From positions 1 through 9,785 of the forward strand of contig JASJAL010000144.1 of assembly GCA_030067055.1 (NCBI GenBank): a stretch of DNA of 9,785 bases. The letters are read 5' to 3'. The DNA is from Kiloniellales bacterium (GTDB taxonomy: Bacteria; Pseudomonadota; Alphaproteobacteria; Kiloniellales; JAKSBE01). The notes below the pieces were generated by a model. That model ran no database searches. It saw only the letters and a list, made by a program, of their open reading frames with translations, and was not told the DNA's origin. A program made the position numbers and the translations under genes. Below are positions 1 to 6,259 of this stretch, piece after piece (position 1 is the first letter of the stretch; each line of letters starts with the position of its first letter).

Positions 1-17
1 TAACGTCGCAGTGCCGC

Positions 18-800
18 CTATAGCGGCTCGACGGCCATGCGTATCGGGCCTTCGGCTCGGCCGTTGATGAACTGGTCGACGTGGTCGTTGCCGGAGCTGT
101 CTACTTCGGCCACCGGACCGGCCCAGATGATCTTACCCTCGAAGAGCATCGCGATGCGATGCGCGATCTTGCGCGCGCTGGCCATGTCGTGGGTGATCGA
201 CAAGGCGGTGGCGCCCAACTCTTGGACGCACTTGACGATCAGATCGTTGATGACGTCGCCCATGATCGGATCGAGCCCGGTGGTCGGCTCGTCGAAGAAG
301 ATGATCTCGGGCTCGGTCGCGATCGCTCGGGCCAGGCCGACGCGCTTGCGCATGCCGCCCGAGAGCTCGGCCGGCCCCAACTCGGCGACATCCGTGCCGA
401 GGCCGACGGCAGCCAGCTTCTCCAGCGCGATCTGCTTGGCAAGGGCGCGCTGCATGCCTTCGCCCTGGATCAGGCCGAAGGCGACGTTCTCCCAGACCGG
501 CAGGGAATCGAAGAGCGCTGCGTTCTGGAACAGCATGCCGAATTTGCGCATCACGGTGTCATGGTCTTCGCCGCGCAGGCCGACGACGTTCTCGCCGTCG
601 ACCTCGATGGTACCGGCATCCGGCTCCAGGAGCCCGAGAATGCACTTCAGCAGGACCGACTTGCCGGTGCCCGACCCGCCGATCACGACGACCGATTCGC
701 CGCCGCCGACGTCGAGATCCAGGCCTCTGAGGACATGCTTGTCGCCGAAGGCCTTGTGCAGGCCCCGGATCCTGATCTTGGGCACGTCGGGCGATTTCAT
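18..800 (-). CDS. mlaF: MlaF-type ABC transporter ATP-binding protein (phospholipid transport)
   Basis: This 260-residue cytoplasmic ATPase would power an MCE/Mla-type transporter that moves phospholipids between the inner and outer membranes. All ABC motifs are intact: Walker A GGSGTGKS at 41-48, Q-loop Q92 (FQNAALFDS context), signature LSGGM at 146-150 followed by RKRVGLARA, Walker B IIFFDEP at 166-172 with catalytic E171, D-loop after TTGLD, and switch H204. LSGGMRKRV and the short length are characteristic of MlaF/Ttg2A rather than of amino-acid or lipoprotein ABC ATPases. The ATG overlaps the stop of the upstream permease gene (ATGA at 797-800), so translational coupling is likely. No substrate-binding MlaD gene follows within the 17 bases left in the window. 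Family assignment is firm; the substrate is inferred from the family. Confidence 0.93.
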   Translation of the reverse strand: MKSPDVPKIRIRGLHKAFGDKHVLRGLDLDVGGGESVVVIGGSGTGKSVLLKCILGLLEPDAGTIEVDGENVVGLRGEDHDTVMRKFGMLFQNAALFDSLPVWENVAFGLIQGEGMQRALAKQIALEKLAAVGLGTDVAELGPAELSGGMRKRVGLARAIATEPEIIFFDEPTTGLDPIMGDVINDLIVKCVQELGATALSITHDMASARKIAHRIAMLFEGKIIWAGPVAEVDSSGNDHVDQFINGRAEGPIRMAVEPL

Positions 801-1570
801 CGGGCGAAGAAGGCCTCGGTGATGATGTAGTTGAAGCTGAGGATCAGGATCGAGGCCGAGACCACCGCGTTGGTGGTCGCGGCGCCCACGCCCTGCGCGC
901 CGCCGCGGGAATAGAAGCCGTGGTAGCAGCCCATCAGGGTAACCAGGAACCCGAAGACCGCGGCCTTGACCAGGCCCGAAACCACGTCCTGGGTCTCCAC
1001 GAAGTCGATGGTGTTGGTCAGGTAGTTCGAGGGGTTGAATCCCAGCTTGTAGACCGAGACCACGTAACCGCCGAAAACGCCGATGATGTCGGCGACCAGG
1101 ACCAGAATCGGCAGCATGGTCAAGCCGGCGATCAGCCGCGGCGCGATCAGGTACTTGTAGGGGTTGGTCGCCAGGGTCGCCAGGGCATCGATCTGCTCGG
1201 TCACCCGCATGGTGCCGATCTCGGCCGCCATGGCGGCGCCGATGCGGCCGGCGACCATCAGGCCGGCCAGCACCGGTCCCAACTCGCGGGTGATCGAGAC
1301 CACGACCACGTTGGGGATCGCGCTTTCGGCCGAGAAGCGCGCGAAGCCGGTGTAGCTCTGCAGGGCCAGCACCATACCTGTGAAGATCGCGGTCAGGCCG
1401 ACCACGGGCAGGGAGTAATAGCCGATCTCGACCATTTGCCGCAGGATCAGCCGCGGGTAGAGCGGTGCCCGAAAGCAGCTGAAGATGGAGGCCAGCGAGA
1501 ACATCGTCACCCGGCCGGTTGCGGCCAGAAAGAACAGGAAGGTGCGGCCTATGGGCTGAAGAATCGGCAT
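797..1570 (-). CDS. mlaE: MlaE-type ABC transporter permease
   Basis: A 257-residue integral inner-membrane protein of the MlaE/DUF140 permease family, the membrane partner of the adjacent MlaF-like ATPase. An N-terminal interfacial region (about 1-45) precedes hydrophobic segments near 51-72, 85-110, 145-173, 200-216 and 233-252. The hallmark central block ELGPVLAGLMVAGRIGAAMA at 97-116, followed by EIGTMRVTEQIDAL at 117-130, is the conserved cytoplasmic coupling region of this family. Length is normal. The gene starts 4 nt after the alr stop and overlaps mlaF by 4 nt, so the three are almost certainly cotranscribed. No strong Shine-Dalgarno sequence is visible, which fits coupling. A hopanoid or other lipid substrate rather than phospholipid cannot be excluded from sequence alone. 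Confidence 0.92.
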   Translation of the reverse strand: MPILQPIGRTFLFFLAATGRVTMFSLASIFSCFRAPLYPRLILRQMVEIGYYSLPVVGLTAIFTGMVLALQSYTGFARFSAESAIPNVVVVSITRELGPVLAGLMVAGRIGAAMAAEIGTMRVTEQIDALATLATNPYKYLIAPRLIAGLTMLPILVLVADIIGVFGGYVVSVYKLGFNPSNYLTNTIDFVETQDVVSGLVKAAVFGFLVTLMGCYHGFYSRGGAQGVGAATTNAVVSASILILSFNYIITEAFFAR

Positions 1571-1574
1571 GGTG

Positions 1575-2708
1575 TCACGCGCTGCGATAGACGCGCCGGT
1601 AGCGGCGCCCGAGCGAGGTCAGAATCTCGTAGCCGATCGTGCCGGCCTCTTCCGCGAGGCGGTCGAGGCCATCGCCGGGCTGGATCAAGTCGACCGCCGC
1701 ACCGGGATGGAGTTTTTCGGGAGGCACCTTGGTCACGTCCAAAGTGATCAAGTCCATGGATATCCGTCCCACGACCGGTGCCGCGATCTCGCCGATATAG
1801 GCCATGCCGCGGCCCGATAGCGATCTGAAATAGCCATCCGCATAACCGGCCGCGACCGTTGCGATGCGGGTCGGACCCGCCGCGCGAAAGGCGGCACCAT
1901 ATCCAACGGTCGTGGGGGCGTCAATCTCGCGCACCTGCAGGATTCTTGCTTGCAGGCGAACCACTTGGACCATGGGATTGGGCTGCCCCGGGGTCGGGTT
2001 GACGCCGTAGAGAGCGACCCCCGGGCGGGCGAGGTCGAAATGGAACTCCGGTCCTAGGAAGATTCCGGAGGAGTTGGCGAAGCTGGCCGGCAACGTCGGC
2101 AGGCGCGCTCTGGCAGTCTGGAACAGTGCCAGCTGCGCGCGGTTCATGGGATTTTCCGCGTCCTCGGAGCAGGCCAGATGGCTCATCACCAGCAGCGGTC
2201 CCAGGCCCTCGAGCCGGTCGGGATCATCGGCCAGGAGATCCAACTCCGCCGGTGGCAGGCCGAGACGGCTCATCCCGCTGTCGATGTGCAGCGCTGCCGG
2301 CAGGGCGTTGCCCTCGGCCAGCGCGTGGTCGCGCCAGGCCGCGATTTGGCCCAGGCTGTTGAGGACCGGGATCAGCGCCGCGGTGCGAAAATCGGGGCCG
2401 AGGCCGGCTTCGAAGCCGCTGAGGACGAAGATCCGCGGCGGCGGGTCCAGGCCCGCCAGGGCCTCGCGCAGGGCCAGGCCCTCGCAGGGCAGGGCGACGA
2501 AGAAGTCGCGGGCGCCGGCGCGGGCCAGGGCCGGGCCGACCATTGCGGCCCCCAATCCATAGCCGTCGGCCTTGACCACGGCGGCGCAAGCGGCGTCGGT
2601 CAGTTTGGTGGAGAGCCGGCGGTAGTTTTCCTGAACGGCGCTCAGGTCGATGGTGAGCAGGGCACCGTAGCGAAGGGTTTCGGCGTCGGGCCCGTCAGTA
2701 GCGTCCAT
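1575..2708 (-). CDS. alr: Alanine racemase (PLP-dependent)
   Basis: A 377-residue cytosolic enzyme that interconverts L- and D-alanine and supplies D-Ala for peptidoglycan. The PLP-binding lysine is K46 in AVVKADGYGLG. The conserved HIDSGMSRLG is at 141-150. The opposite-face catalytic tyrosine is Y270 in TTVGYGAAF, and GYADGY follows at 288-293; the 19-residue spacing from Y270 to Y289 equals that of Tyr265-Tyr284 in the Geobacillus enzyme. GRISMD is at 314-319. The fold order (N-terminal TIM barrel, C-terminal beta domain) and length are normal. The ATG lies inside the dnaB coding end (14-nt overlap) with no clear Shine-Dalgarno sequence, implying coupling to dnaB. No second alr/dadX is visible here, so biosynthetic versus catabolic use is not decidable, though the context favours the biosynthetic role. 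Confidence 0.96.
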   Translation of the reverse strand: MDATDGPDAETLRYGALLTIDLSAVQENYRRLSTKLTDAACAAVVKADGYGLGAAMVGPALARAGARDFFVALPCEGLALREALAGLDPPPRIFVLSGFEAGLGPDFRTAALIPVLNSLGQIAAWRDHALAEGNALPAALHIDSGMSRLGLPPAELDLLADDPDRLEGLGPLLVMSHLACSEDAENPMNRAQLALFQTARARLPTLPASFANSSGIFLGPEFHFDLARPGVALYGVNPTPGQPNPMVQVVRLQARILQVREIDAPTTVGYGAAFRAAGPTRIATVAAGYADGYFRSLSGRGMAYIGEIAAPVVGRISMDLITLDVTKVPPEKLHPGAAVDLIQPGDGLDRLAEEAGTIGYEILTSLGRRYRRVYRSA

Positions 2709-4182
2709 CGGGCAGGTGCTCTGGATCGACGTAGTTGCTGAACTTCGTCGTCGCGCCCTCGAAGGCGAGGCGCACGGTCCCAGTGGGTCCGTGGCGCTGC
2801 TTGCCGATGATCACCTCGGCCATGCCGTAGACCTTCTCGCAGCGCTCCTGCCAAGCCTGGAAACGCTGGTGGAACTTCTCTTCGCTCTCATCGGCCTTCT
2901 GGCCCGGCTGGCTGCGCTCCAGGTAGTACTGCTCCCGGAACACGAACATCACCACGTCGGCGTCCTGCTCGATCGAACCAGACTCCCGCAGGTCCGCCAG
3001 TTGCGGACGCTTGTCGTCGCGCTGCTCGACCGCGCGGGAGAGCTGCGACAGGGCGATCACCGGGACGTTCAATTCCTTGGCGATGGCTTTCAGGCCGCGG
3101 GTGATGTCGGAGATCTCCTGGACCCGGTTCTCGGTCGCCCGACCGGCGGTCGGTCGCATCAGCTGCAGGTAGTCGACGACGATCATCGACAAGCCCTTCT
3201 GCCGCTTCAGACGCCGCGCGCGGGTGCGCAGCTGGCTGACCGAGATCGCTGGGGTGTCGTCGAAAAAGAGCGGGACCCGTTCCAGCTTGTGGCTGGCCTG
3301 CACGATGGCTCCGAAGTCGTCGTTCGACATCTCGCCGCGGCGAATCTTTTCCGTGGGTACCTTGCTTTGTTCCGCCAGAAGGCGGGTCGCCAGCTGCTCC
3401 GCCGACATTTCCAGGGAGAAGAAGCCGACCACGGCGCCGTCCTTGCCCTTGGTTTCCAGGTACCTGCGTCCGGCGTTGAAGGCGATGTTTGTGGCCAGGG
3501 CGCTCTTACCCATCGAGGGCCGGCCGGCGAGGATGATCAGATCGCTGGCGTGCATGCCGCCGAGGAGCTTGTCGAGATCGGCGAACTCGGTGGCTACGCC
3601 AGAGAGACCGCCATCGCGCTTGAAGGCCGCCTGGGCCATGTCGAGCGCATTTGTAAGCGCGACCTTGAATTCCTGGAAGCCGCCTTCGGTCTGGCCCTCC
3701 TCGGCCAGTCGGTAAAGCTGCTCCTCGCAGGATTCGATCTGATCATTGGCGTCCTGCTCCAACTCGACGTCGAAGGCGTCGTTGACCATGTCCTCGCCGA
3801 GCGCGATCAGCTGGCGGCGAAGGTAAAGGTCGTGGATGACCTTGCCGTAGTCGACCGCGTTGATGATCGACGGCACCGCTGCGATCAACTGGGCCAGGTA
3901 CTGGGCGCCGCCGACCTCCGACAGGGTCTCGTCGCGCTCGAAATAGCCCTTCAGGGTCACCGCGTCGGCGATCTGACCGCGCTCGATCAGCTGGCCGCAG
4001 GCGGCGAAGATGCGGCCATGGGTCGCGTGGGCGAAGTGATCCGGAATCAGGAAGTCGGAAACTTTCTCGAAGGCGGCGTTGTTGGCGAGAATCGCACCGA
4101 GCAGGGCCTGTTCCGCTTCGTAGTTTACCGGCGGGCTCCGGTAGTCACCGGGCTCGACCCTCTCGCGCAATTGCAAGACCAA
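2695..4182 (-). CDS. dnaB: Replicative DNA helicase DnaB
   Basis: This is the hexameric 5'-3' helicase that unwinds DNA at the replication fork. With the TTG start chosen here it is 495 residues, close to the family norm. The N-terminal primase-interacting domain covers about 18-125 (PPVNYEAEQALLGAIL near 18-33), followed by a linker and the RecA-like C-terminal domain from about 190. Visible motifs are Walker A GRPSMGKS at 220-227, SLEMS near 256-260, Walker B MIVVDYLQL at 333-341, SQLSRAVEQR at 379-388, RESGSIEQDADVV near 399-411, and GKQRHGPTG at 460-468 carrying the likely arginine finger. The open frame continues to an ATG at 4338, but those 52 extra residues are Cys-rich and unlike DnaB. 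TTG at 4182 follows a purine-rich stretch 8 nt upstream; TTG at 4176 or 4170 are alternatives. No intein is present. The stop overlaps the alr start. Confidence 0.95.
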   Translation of the reverse strand: MVLQLRERVEPGDYRSPPVNYEAEQALLGAILANNAAFEKVSDFLIPDHFAHATHGRIFAACGQLIERGQIADAVTLKGYFERDETLSEVGGAQYLAQLIAAVPSIINAVDYGKVIHDLYLRRQLIALGEDMVNDAFDVELEQDANDQIESCEEQLYRLAEEGQTEGGFQEFKVALTNALDMAQAAFKRDGGLSGVATEFADLDKLLGGMHASDLIILAGRPSMGKSALATNIAFNAGRRYLETKGKDGAVVGFFSLEMSAEQLATRLLAEQSKVPTEKIRRGEMSNDDFGAIVQASHKLERVPLFFDDTPAISVSQLRTRARRLKRQKGLSMIVVDYLQLMRPTAGRATENRVQEISDITRGLKAIAKELNVPVIALSQLSRAVEQRDDKRPQLADLRESGSIEQDADVVMFVFREQYYLERSQPGQKADESEEKFHQRFQAWQERCEKVYGMAEVIIGKQRHGPTGTVRLAFEGATTKFSNYVDPEHLPDGRY

Positions 4183-4200
4183 GTTACCTACCCCCTCTCC
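4183..4200 (-). promoter_or_regulatory. Purine-rich ribosome-binding region deciding the dnaB TTG start
   Basis: Read on the minus strand, GGAGAGGGGG (4200-4191) and then AGGT (4189-4186) precede the TTG at 4182-4180. Spacing from the G run to the TTG is 8 nt. This is the only Shine-Dalgarno-like stretch near the point where DnaB homology begins, and it supports a non-ATG start. It is not proof, because two further TTG codons follow at 4176 and 4170. Confidence 0.5.
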
Positions 4201-4352
4201 CAACAAGGGGCCGAAGCTAGCAAAGCCTTCGCCGCTGGCACAGGCGCAATTGCCGCAAGAAACAGAAGGAAGACGGGGATAAGTCGCAAAACCATCGTTT
4301 GCCAGGTCCAGAGGTCGAGCGCTGCAACGCGCCGCCACGATGCCGGAATCAC

Positions 4353-4388
4353 CGCCTACAGACTAGGGCGCTCTTCCGTTCGGCTCAA
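4353..4388 (-). promoter_or_regulatory. Weak sigma70-like promoter candidate for dnaB-alr-mlaEF
   Basis: On the minus strand a -35-like TTGAGC (4388-4383) is followed after 17 nt by TAGTCT (4365-4360), putting transcription start near 4353 and leaving a leader of about 170 nt before the dnaB TTG. The -10 matches consensus at only three positions. The case rests mostly on location: just downstream of the rplI terminator and upstream of dnaB, where a promoter would be needed. The rest of the 4183-4506 gap shows nothing else I can identify. Confidence 0.25.
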
Positions 4389-4421
4389 CCGAAGCCATCT
4401 TCGCCCGCGGAAATCCCAAGC

Positions 4422-4456
4422 AAAATAAGAGGCCGGGCCTCAGGCCCGACCTCTTT
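4422..4456 (-). terminator. Intrinsic terminator after rplI
   Basis: In the minus-strand transcript a 13-bp stem is formed by AAGAGG-T-CGGGCC and GGCCCG-G-CCTCTT around a TGA loop, followed by ATTTTG. The middle T/G position is a G·U wobble in minus-strand RNA but becomes an A/C mismatch if read on the plus strand. This fits a terminator working for the rpsF-rpsR-rplI operon, 51 nt after the rplI stop codon. The U tract is short (CTTATTTTG), so some readthrough into dnaB is possible. Confidence 0.85.
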
Positions 4457-4506
4457 GCGTGATCGACGACTTTGCGACTCGAGGGCGGGGCAGGGCCCGC
4501 CCGAGC

Positions 4507-5130
4507 TCACGACTTTTCTTCGGCCTCGGCTTCGCCGGCCGATACTTCGGACTCGGCTTCCGCCTCGTCGGAGGCCTCCTCGGCCTCGATCTCGGCGAGC
4601 GTCGCTTCCAGTGCGGCTTCCTCGGCTTCCAGCTGCTCTTGCACGGTCACGACTCGACCGGCCTTGGCCTGGCTTTCGGCCTCGGTCTCGGACCGGGCGA
4701 TATTGGCTACCACCGTCACCGTGACCTCGGGATGCAAGCGCACCTTGATCGGATGGAGACCCAGCATCTTGGTCGCCTTGTCCATCACGACCTGACTGCG
4801 CTCGATCGTGAAGCCGGCCTCGGTCACCGCGTCGGCGAGGTCGCGCGCCGTCACCGAGCCGTAGAGCTGGCCGGTGTCGCCGGCCTGCCGGATCATGACG
4901 ACTTGCAGGTTGTCCAGCTTCTCGGCGACGCTCTCGGCCTCCTGCTTGCGCTCCAGGTTCTGCGCCTCGAGCTGCGCGCGCTGTGTCTCGAAGACGGACA
5001 GGTTGCCCTTGGTCGCCCGCAGCGCTTTGCGTTGCGGCAGCAGGTAGTTGCGCGCGTAGCCCGGCTTGACCTTGACCACATCGCCCATCTGGCCGAGCTT
5101 CTCGATGCGCTCCAGCAAAATAACTTCCAT
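4507..5130 (-). CDS. rplI: Large-subunit ribosomal protein bL9, with long acidic C-terminal tail
   Basis: bL9 binds 23S rRNA near the L1 stalk and helps maintain translational fidelity. The N-terminal domain carries the L9 signature across 12-40 ([21 protein letters not shown], then A and AT). A charged connecting helix follows at about 41-74, then the C-terminal domain at about 75-148, including [15 protein letters not shown] at 88-102. At 207 residues it is about 58 longer than the 149-residue E. coli protein. Residues 147-207 form a Glu/Ala-rich, strongly acidic, probably helical or disordered extension; such tails occur in alphaproteobacterial L9. The start is well fixed by GGAGG 7 nt upstream (GGAGGAAATCCGATG). 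The stop is followed by the operon terminator. A stem-loop fills the 69-nt spacer to rpsR. Confidence 0.97.
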   Translation of the reverse strand: MEVILLERIEKLGQMGDVVKVKPGYARNYLLPQRKALRATKGNLSVFETQRAQLEAQNLERKQEAESVAEKLDNLQVVMIRQAGDTGQLYGSVTARDLADAVTEAGFTIERSQVVMDKATKMLGLHPIKVRLHPEVTVTVVANIARSETEAESQAKAGRVVTVQEQLEAEEAALEATLAEIEAEEASDEAEAESEVSAGEAEAEEKS

Positions 5131-5142
5131 CGGATTTCCTCC

Positions 5143-5191
5143 AGCGGCCGGGCGGTCACGGCGTGATGTTCACACCGCCGAGCGGGCCGCT
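5143..5191 (-). other. Nested stem-loop in the rpsR-rplI spacer
   Basis: In the minus-strand RNA the outer arm AGCGGCC (5191-5185) pairs perfectly with GGCCGCT (5149-5143). An inner arm GGCGGT (5179-5174) pairs with ACCGCC (5156-5151), and a GTGA-ACA-TCAC hairpin (5173-5163) can cap it. A five-base bulge separates the outer and inner stems on the 5' side. The 3' outer arm ends directly against the GGAGG that serves rplI. No U run follows, so this is not a standard terminator; it could tune rplI translation or be an RNA processing site. The pairing is seen in the sequence; the function is inferred. Confidence 0.55.
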
Positions 5192-5199
5192 CCGATTGC

Positions 5200-5457
5200 T
5201 TATCTCTCGACGTAGGGCAGCAGCGCCAGGAAGCGCGCCCGCTTGATCGCCTGCGCCAGCTCGCGTTGCTTCTTGGTGGACACCGCCGTGATACGGCTCG
5301 GCACGATCTTGCCACGCTCCGACAGGAAGCGCTGCAGCAGCCGGGTGTCTTTGAAATCAATCTTCAGCGCCTTGGGGCCCGAGAAGGGGCAGCTCTTGCG
5401 ACGGCGGAAGAAGGGGCGGCGCGGTCCGCCACCTTTGCTGACGATACGGACGCTCAT
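5200..5457 (-). CDS. rpsR: Small-subunit ribosomal protein bS18
   Basis: bS18 is an 85-residue 30S platform protein that binds 16S rRNA as a heterodimer with bS6. A basic N-terminus precedes the conserved core: RRKSCPFSG around 19-27, then [20 protein letters not shown] in the middle and the C-terminal block [22 protein letters not shown]. Length is typical for alphaproteobacteria. The ATG overlaps the rpsF stop as ATGA, and AAGGAG lies 7 nt upstream inside the end of rpsF, so the two partners are translationally coupled for 1:1 synthesis. Confidence 0.97.
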   Translation of the reverse strand: MSVRIVSKGGGPRRPFFRRRKSCPFSGPKALKIDFKDTRLLQRFLSERGKIVPSRITAVSTKKQRELAQAIKRARFLALLPYVER

Positions 5458-5981
5458 TTGTTGTCTCCTTCGGCGCTGGCCGTCTGTTCGGCTGGCCGAT
5501 CACCGCTCGGTCTGTCGCCGGCTGGCCGATCACCACCCGGCCGATCGCCGCCGCGGCGGTCGCCGCCGTGGCGGTCTCCGCCTCGGCCCTCGGAACGATG
5601 TCCGGGCCGGCGGTCGTCGCGATCGAAGCGACGTCCGCCTCGGCCGCTGTCGCGCCGGTCGCGGGCCTGCATCATCACCGAGGGACCTTCCTCCAGCTCG
5701 TCGACCTTGATGGTCAGGTAGCGGATCACGTCCTCGTTAAGGCTCATGTTCCGTTCCATCTCGGTCACCGCCGCGCTGGGCGCGTCGATGTTGAAGAGCG
5801 TGTAGTGACCCTTGCGGTTCTTCTTGATCTTGTAGGCGAGGCCCCGCAGGCCCCAATACTCGCGCTTGGCGACCTTGCCGCCTGCGTCCTCGACGATTTT
5901 GGTGAATTGGTCTGCGAGGCCTTCTGCCTGGCTCGCAGAGATATCCTGGCGTGCGATGAACACGCTTTCGTAAAGCGGCAT
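5454..5981 (-). CDS. rpsF: Small-subunit ribosomal protein bS6 with repeat-containing C-terminal tail
   Basis: bS6 binds bS18 and the central domain of 16S rRNA. The ferredoxin-like S6 fold covers about residues 1-98: [15 protein letters not shown] at the start, [20 protein letters not shown] at 41-60, then [20 protein letters not shown] at 75-94. From about 105 to 175 the protein is a low-complexity Arg/Gly/Asp tail containing six pentapeptide repeats, so it is 175 residues against 131-135 in E. coli. An ATG eight codons upstream (6005) is in frame, but the start at 5981 matches the universal S6 N-terminus and has AAGGGGAG 6 nt upstream. The tail resembles the E/R/G-rich extensions of other alphaproteobacterial S6 proteins; its role is unknown to me. 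Confidence 0.96.
   Translation of the reverse strand: MPLYESVFIARQDISASQAEGLADQFTKIVEDAGGKVAKREYWGLRGLAYKIKKNRKGHYTLFNIDAPSAAVTEMERNMSLNEDVIRYLTIKVDELEEGPSVMMQARDRRDSGRGGRRFDRDDRRPGHRSEGRGGDRHGGDRRGGDRPGGDRPAGDRPSGDRPAEQTASAEGDNK
5493..5582 (-). repeat. Six tandem 15-nt units encoding GDR-rich pentapeptides in rpsF
   Basis: Residues 134-163 of S6 read as six consecutive five-residue units: [30 protein letters not shown]. At DNA level a 15-base block, GGCTGGCCGATCACC on the plus strand, is repeated exactly at 5490-5504 and 5520-5534, 30 bases (two units) apart. The conserved DNA identity implies recent unit duplication by slippage, so unit number may vary between strains. Confidence 0.85.
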
Positions 5982-5987
5982 CGGGTT

Positions 5988-5995
5988 CTCCCCTT
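5988..5995 (-). promoter_or_regulatory. Shine-Dalgarno fixing the rpsF start
   Basis: AAGGGGAG on the minus strand lies 6 nt before the ATG at 5981. It lies inside the eight-codon extension that would be added by the upstream ATG at 6005, which argues that the shorter protein is the real one. Confidence 0.75.
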
Positions 5996-6008
5996 GGCTG
6001 TTCATGGC

Positions 6009-6053
6009 GGGCCAGCGCCGCGCCGCTCTTGGCGCCGTTCGGCGGTCTGGCCC
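6009..6053 (-). promoter_or_regulatory. Structured rpsF leader, possible S6:S18 autoregulatory element
   Basis: In the minus-strand leader GGGCCAG (6053-6047) pairs perfectly with CTGGCCC (6015-6009). They enclose 31 GC-rich bases that can fold further, for example CGCC-GAAC-GGCG or GCGCC/GGCGC. The stem lies 13 nt upstream of the rpsF Shine-Dalgarno. S6:S18 feedback on a leader element upstream of rpsF is known in several bacterial groups and involves a CCG-containing loop mimicking 16S rRNA; CCG triplets are present here, but I cannot confirm the consensus fold. The pairing is seen; the autoregulatory role is inferred. Confidence 0.4.
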
Positions 6054-6115
6054 TAAGCCGACCCGCTGGACTGCCGAGGTCGCGGGGGCCGGCGAGGAGG
6101 TCGTATGGGCGGCGG

Positions 6116-6143
6116 ACTATAGTGAAATCGGCTGCCTTGGCAA
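6116..6143 (-). promoter_or_regulatory. Sigma70-type promoter for rpsF-rpsR-rplI
   Basis: On the minus strand TTGCCA (6143-6138) and TATAGT (6121-6116) are 16 nt apart, each matching consensus at five of six positions. Transcription would begin near 6109, giving a leader of about 128 nt. The bases directly after the -10 are CCGCCGCCC, a GC-rich discriminator of the kind seen at growth-rate- and ppGpp-controlled ribosomal promoters. This is the best promoter match I found in the window. Confidence 0.65.
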
Positions 6144-6231
6144 GGCCCCAATGGTGCTTCTGAGGGCGTCGCTTCGACCCATGGAGTTCAGGGCTGCCGA
6201 GCGGAAGACGGATCCCATGCCCGGCGCCGTC

Positions 6232-6259
6232 TTGACAGGGTGGGGGCAGCCGCTATTGC
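6232..6259 (+). promoter_or_regulatory. Candidate promoter for the fab cluster
   Basis: A perfect -35 hexamer TTGACA (6232-6237) is followed after 16 nt by TATTGC (6254-6259), a weak -10 sharing only TAT with consensus. Predicted start is near 6266, giving a short leader of about 30 nt before the fabD ATG. Alphaproteobacterial promoters often tolerate a poor -10, so the perfect -35 and its position make it the likely fabD promoter. Confidence 0.45.

Noticed and set aside
2716..4428. A 570-residue open frame on the plus strand opposite dnaB
   Set aside because: It mirrors dnaB, whose motifs are complete. The translation is Leu/Asp/Val/Gly-rich with no domain pattern, and it also runs through the rplI terminator-side noncoding region.
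4459..5166. A plus-strand 235-residue frame opposite rplI
   Set aside because: It is antisense to a clear L9 gene with a strong Shine-Dalgarno, and the Leu/Gly/Asp-rich composition is a shadow of the Glu/Ala-rich L9 tail.
5493..5582. Repeat block considered as a CRISPR-like or intergenic repeat
   Set aside because: Units are 15 nt, in frame, without spacers, and encode a regular pentapeptide; this is a coding tandem repeat.
5982..6005. Eight-residue N-terminal extension of S6 from the ATG at 6005
   Set aside because: The S6 family begins at MPLYE-type sequence and the good Shine-Dalgarno (5988-5995) lies inside the extension, so it is leader RNA.
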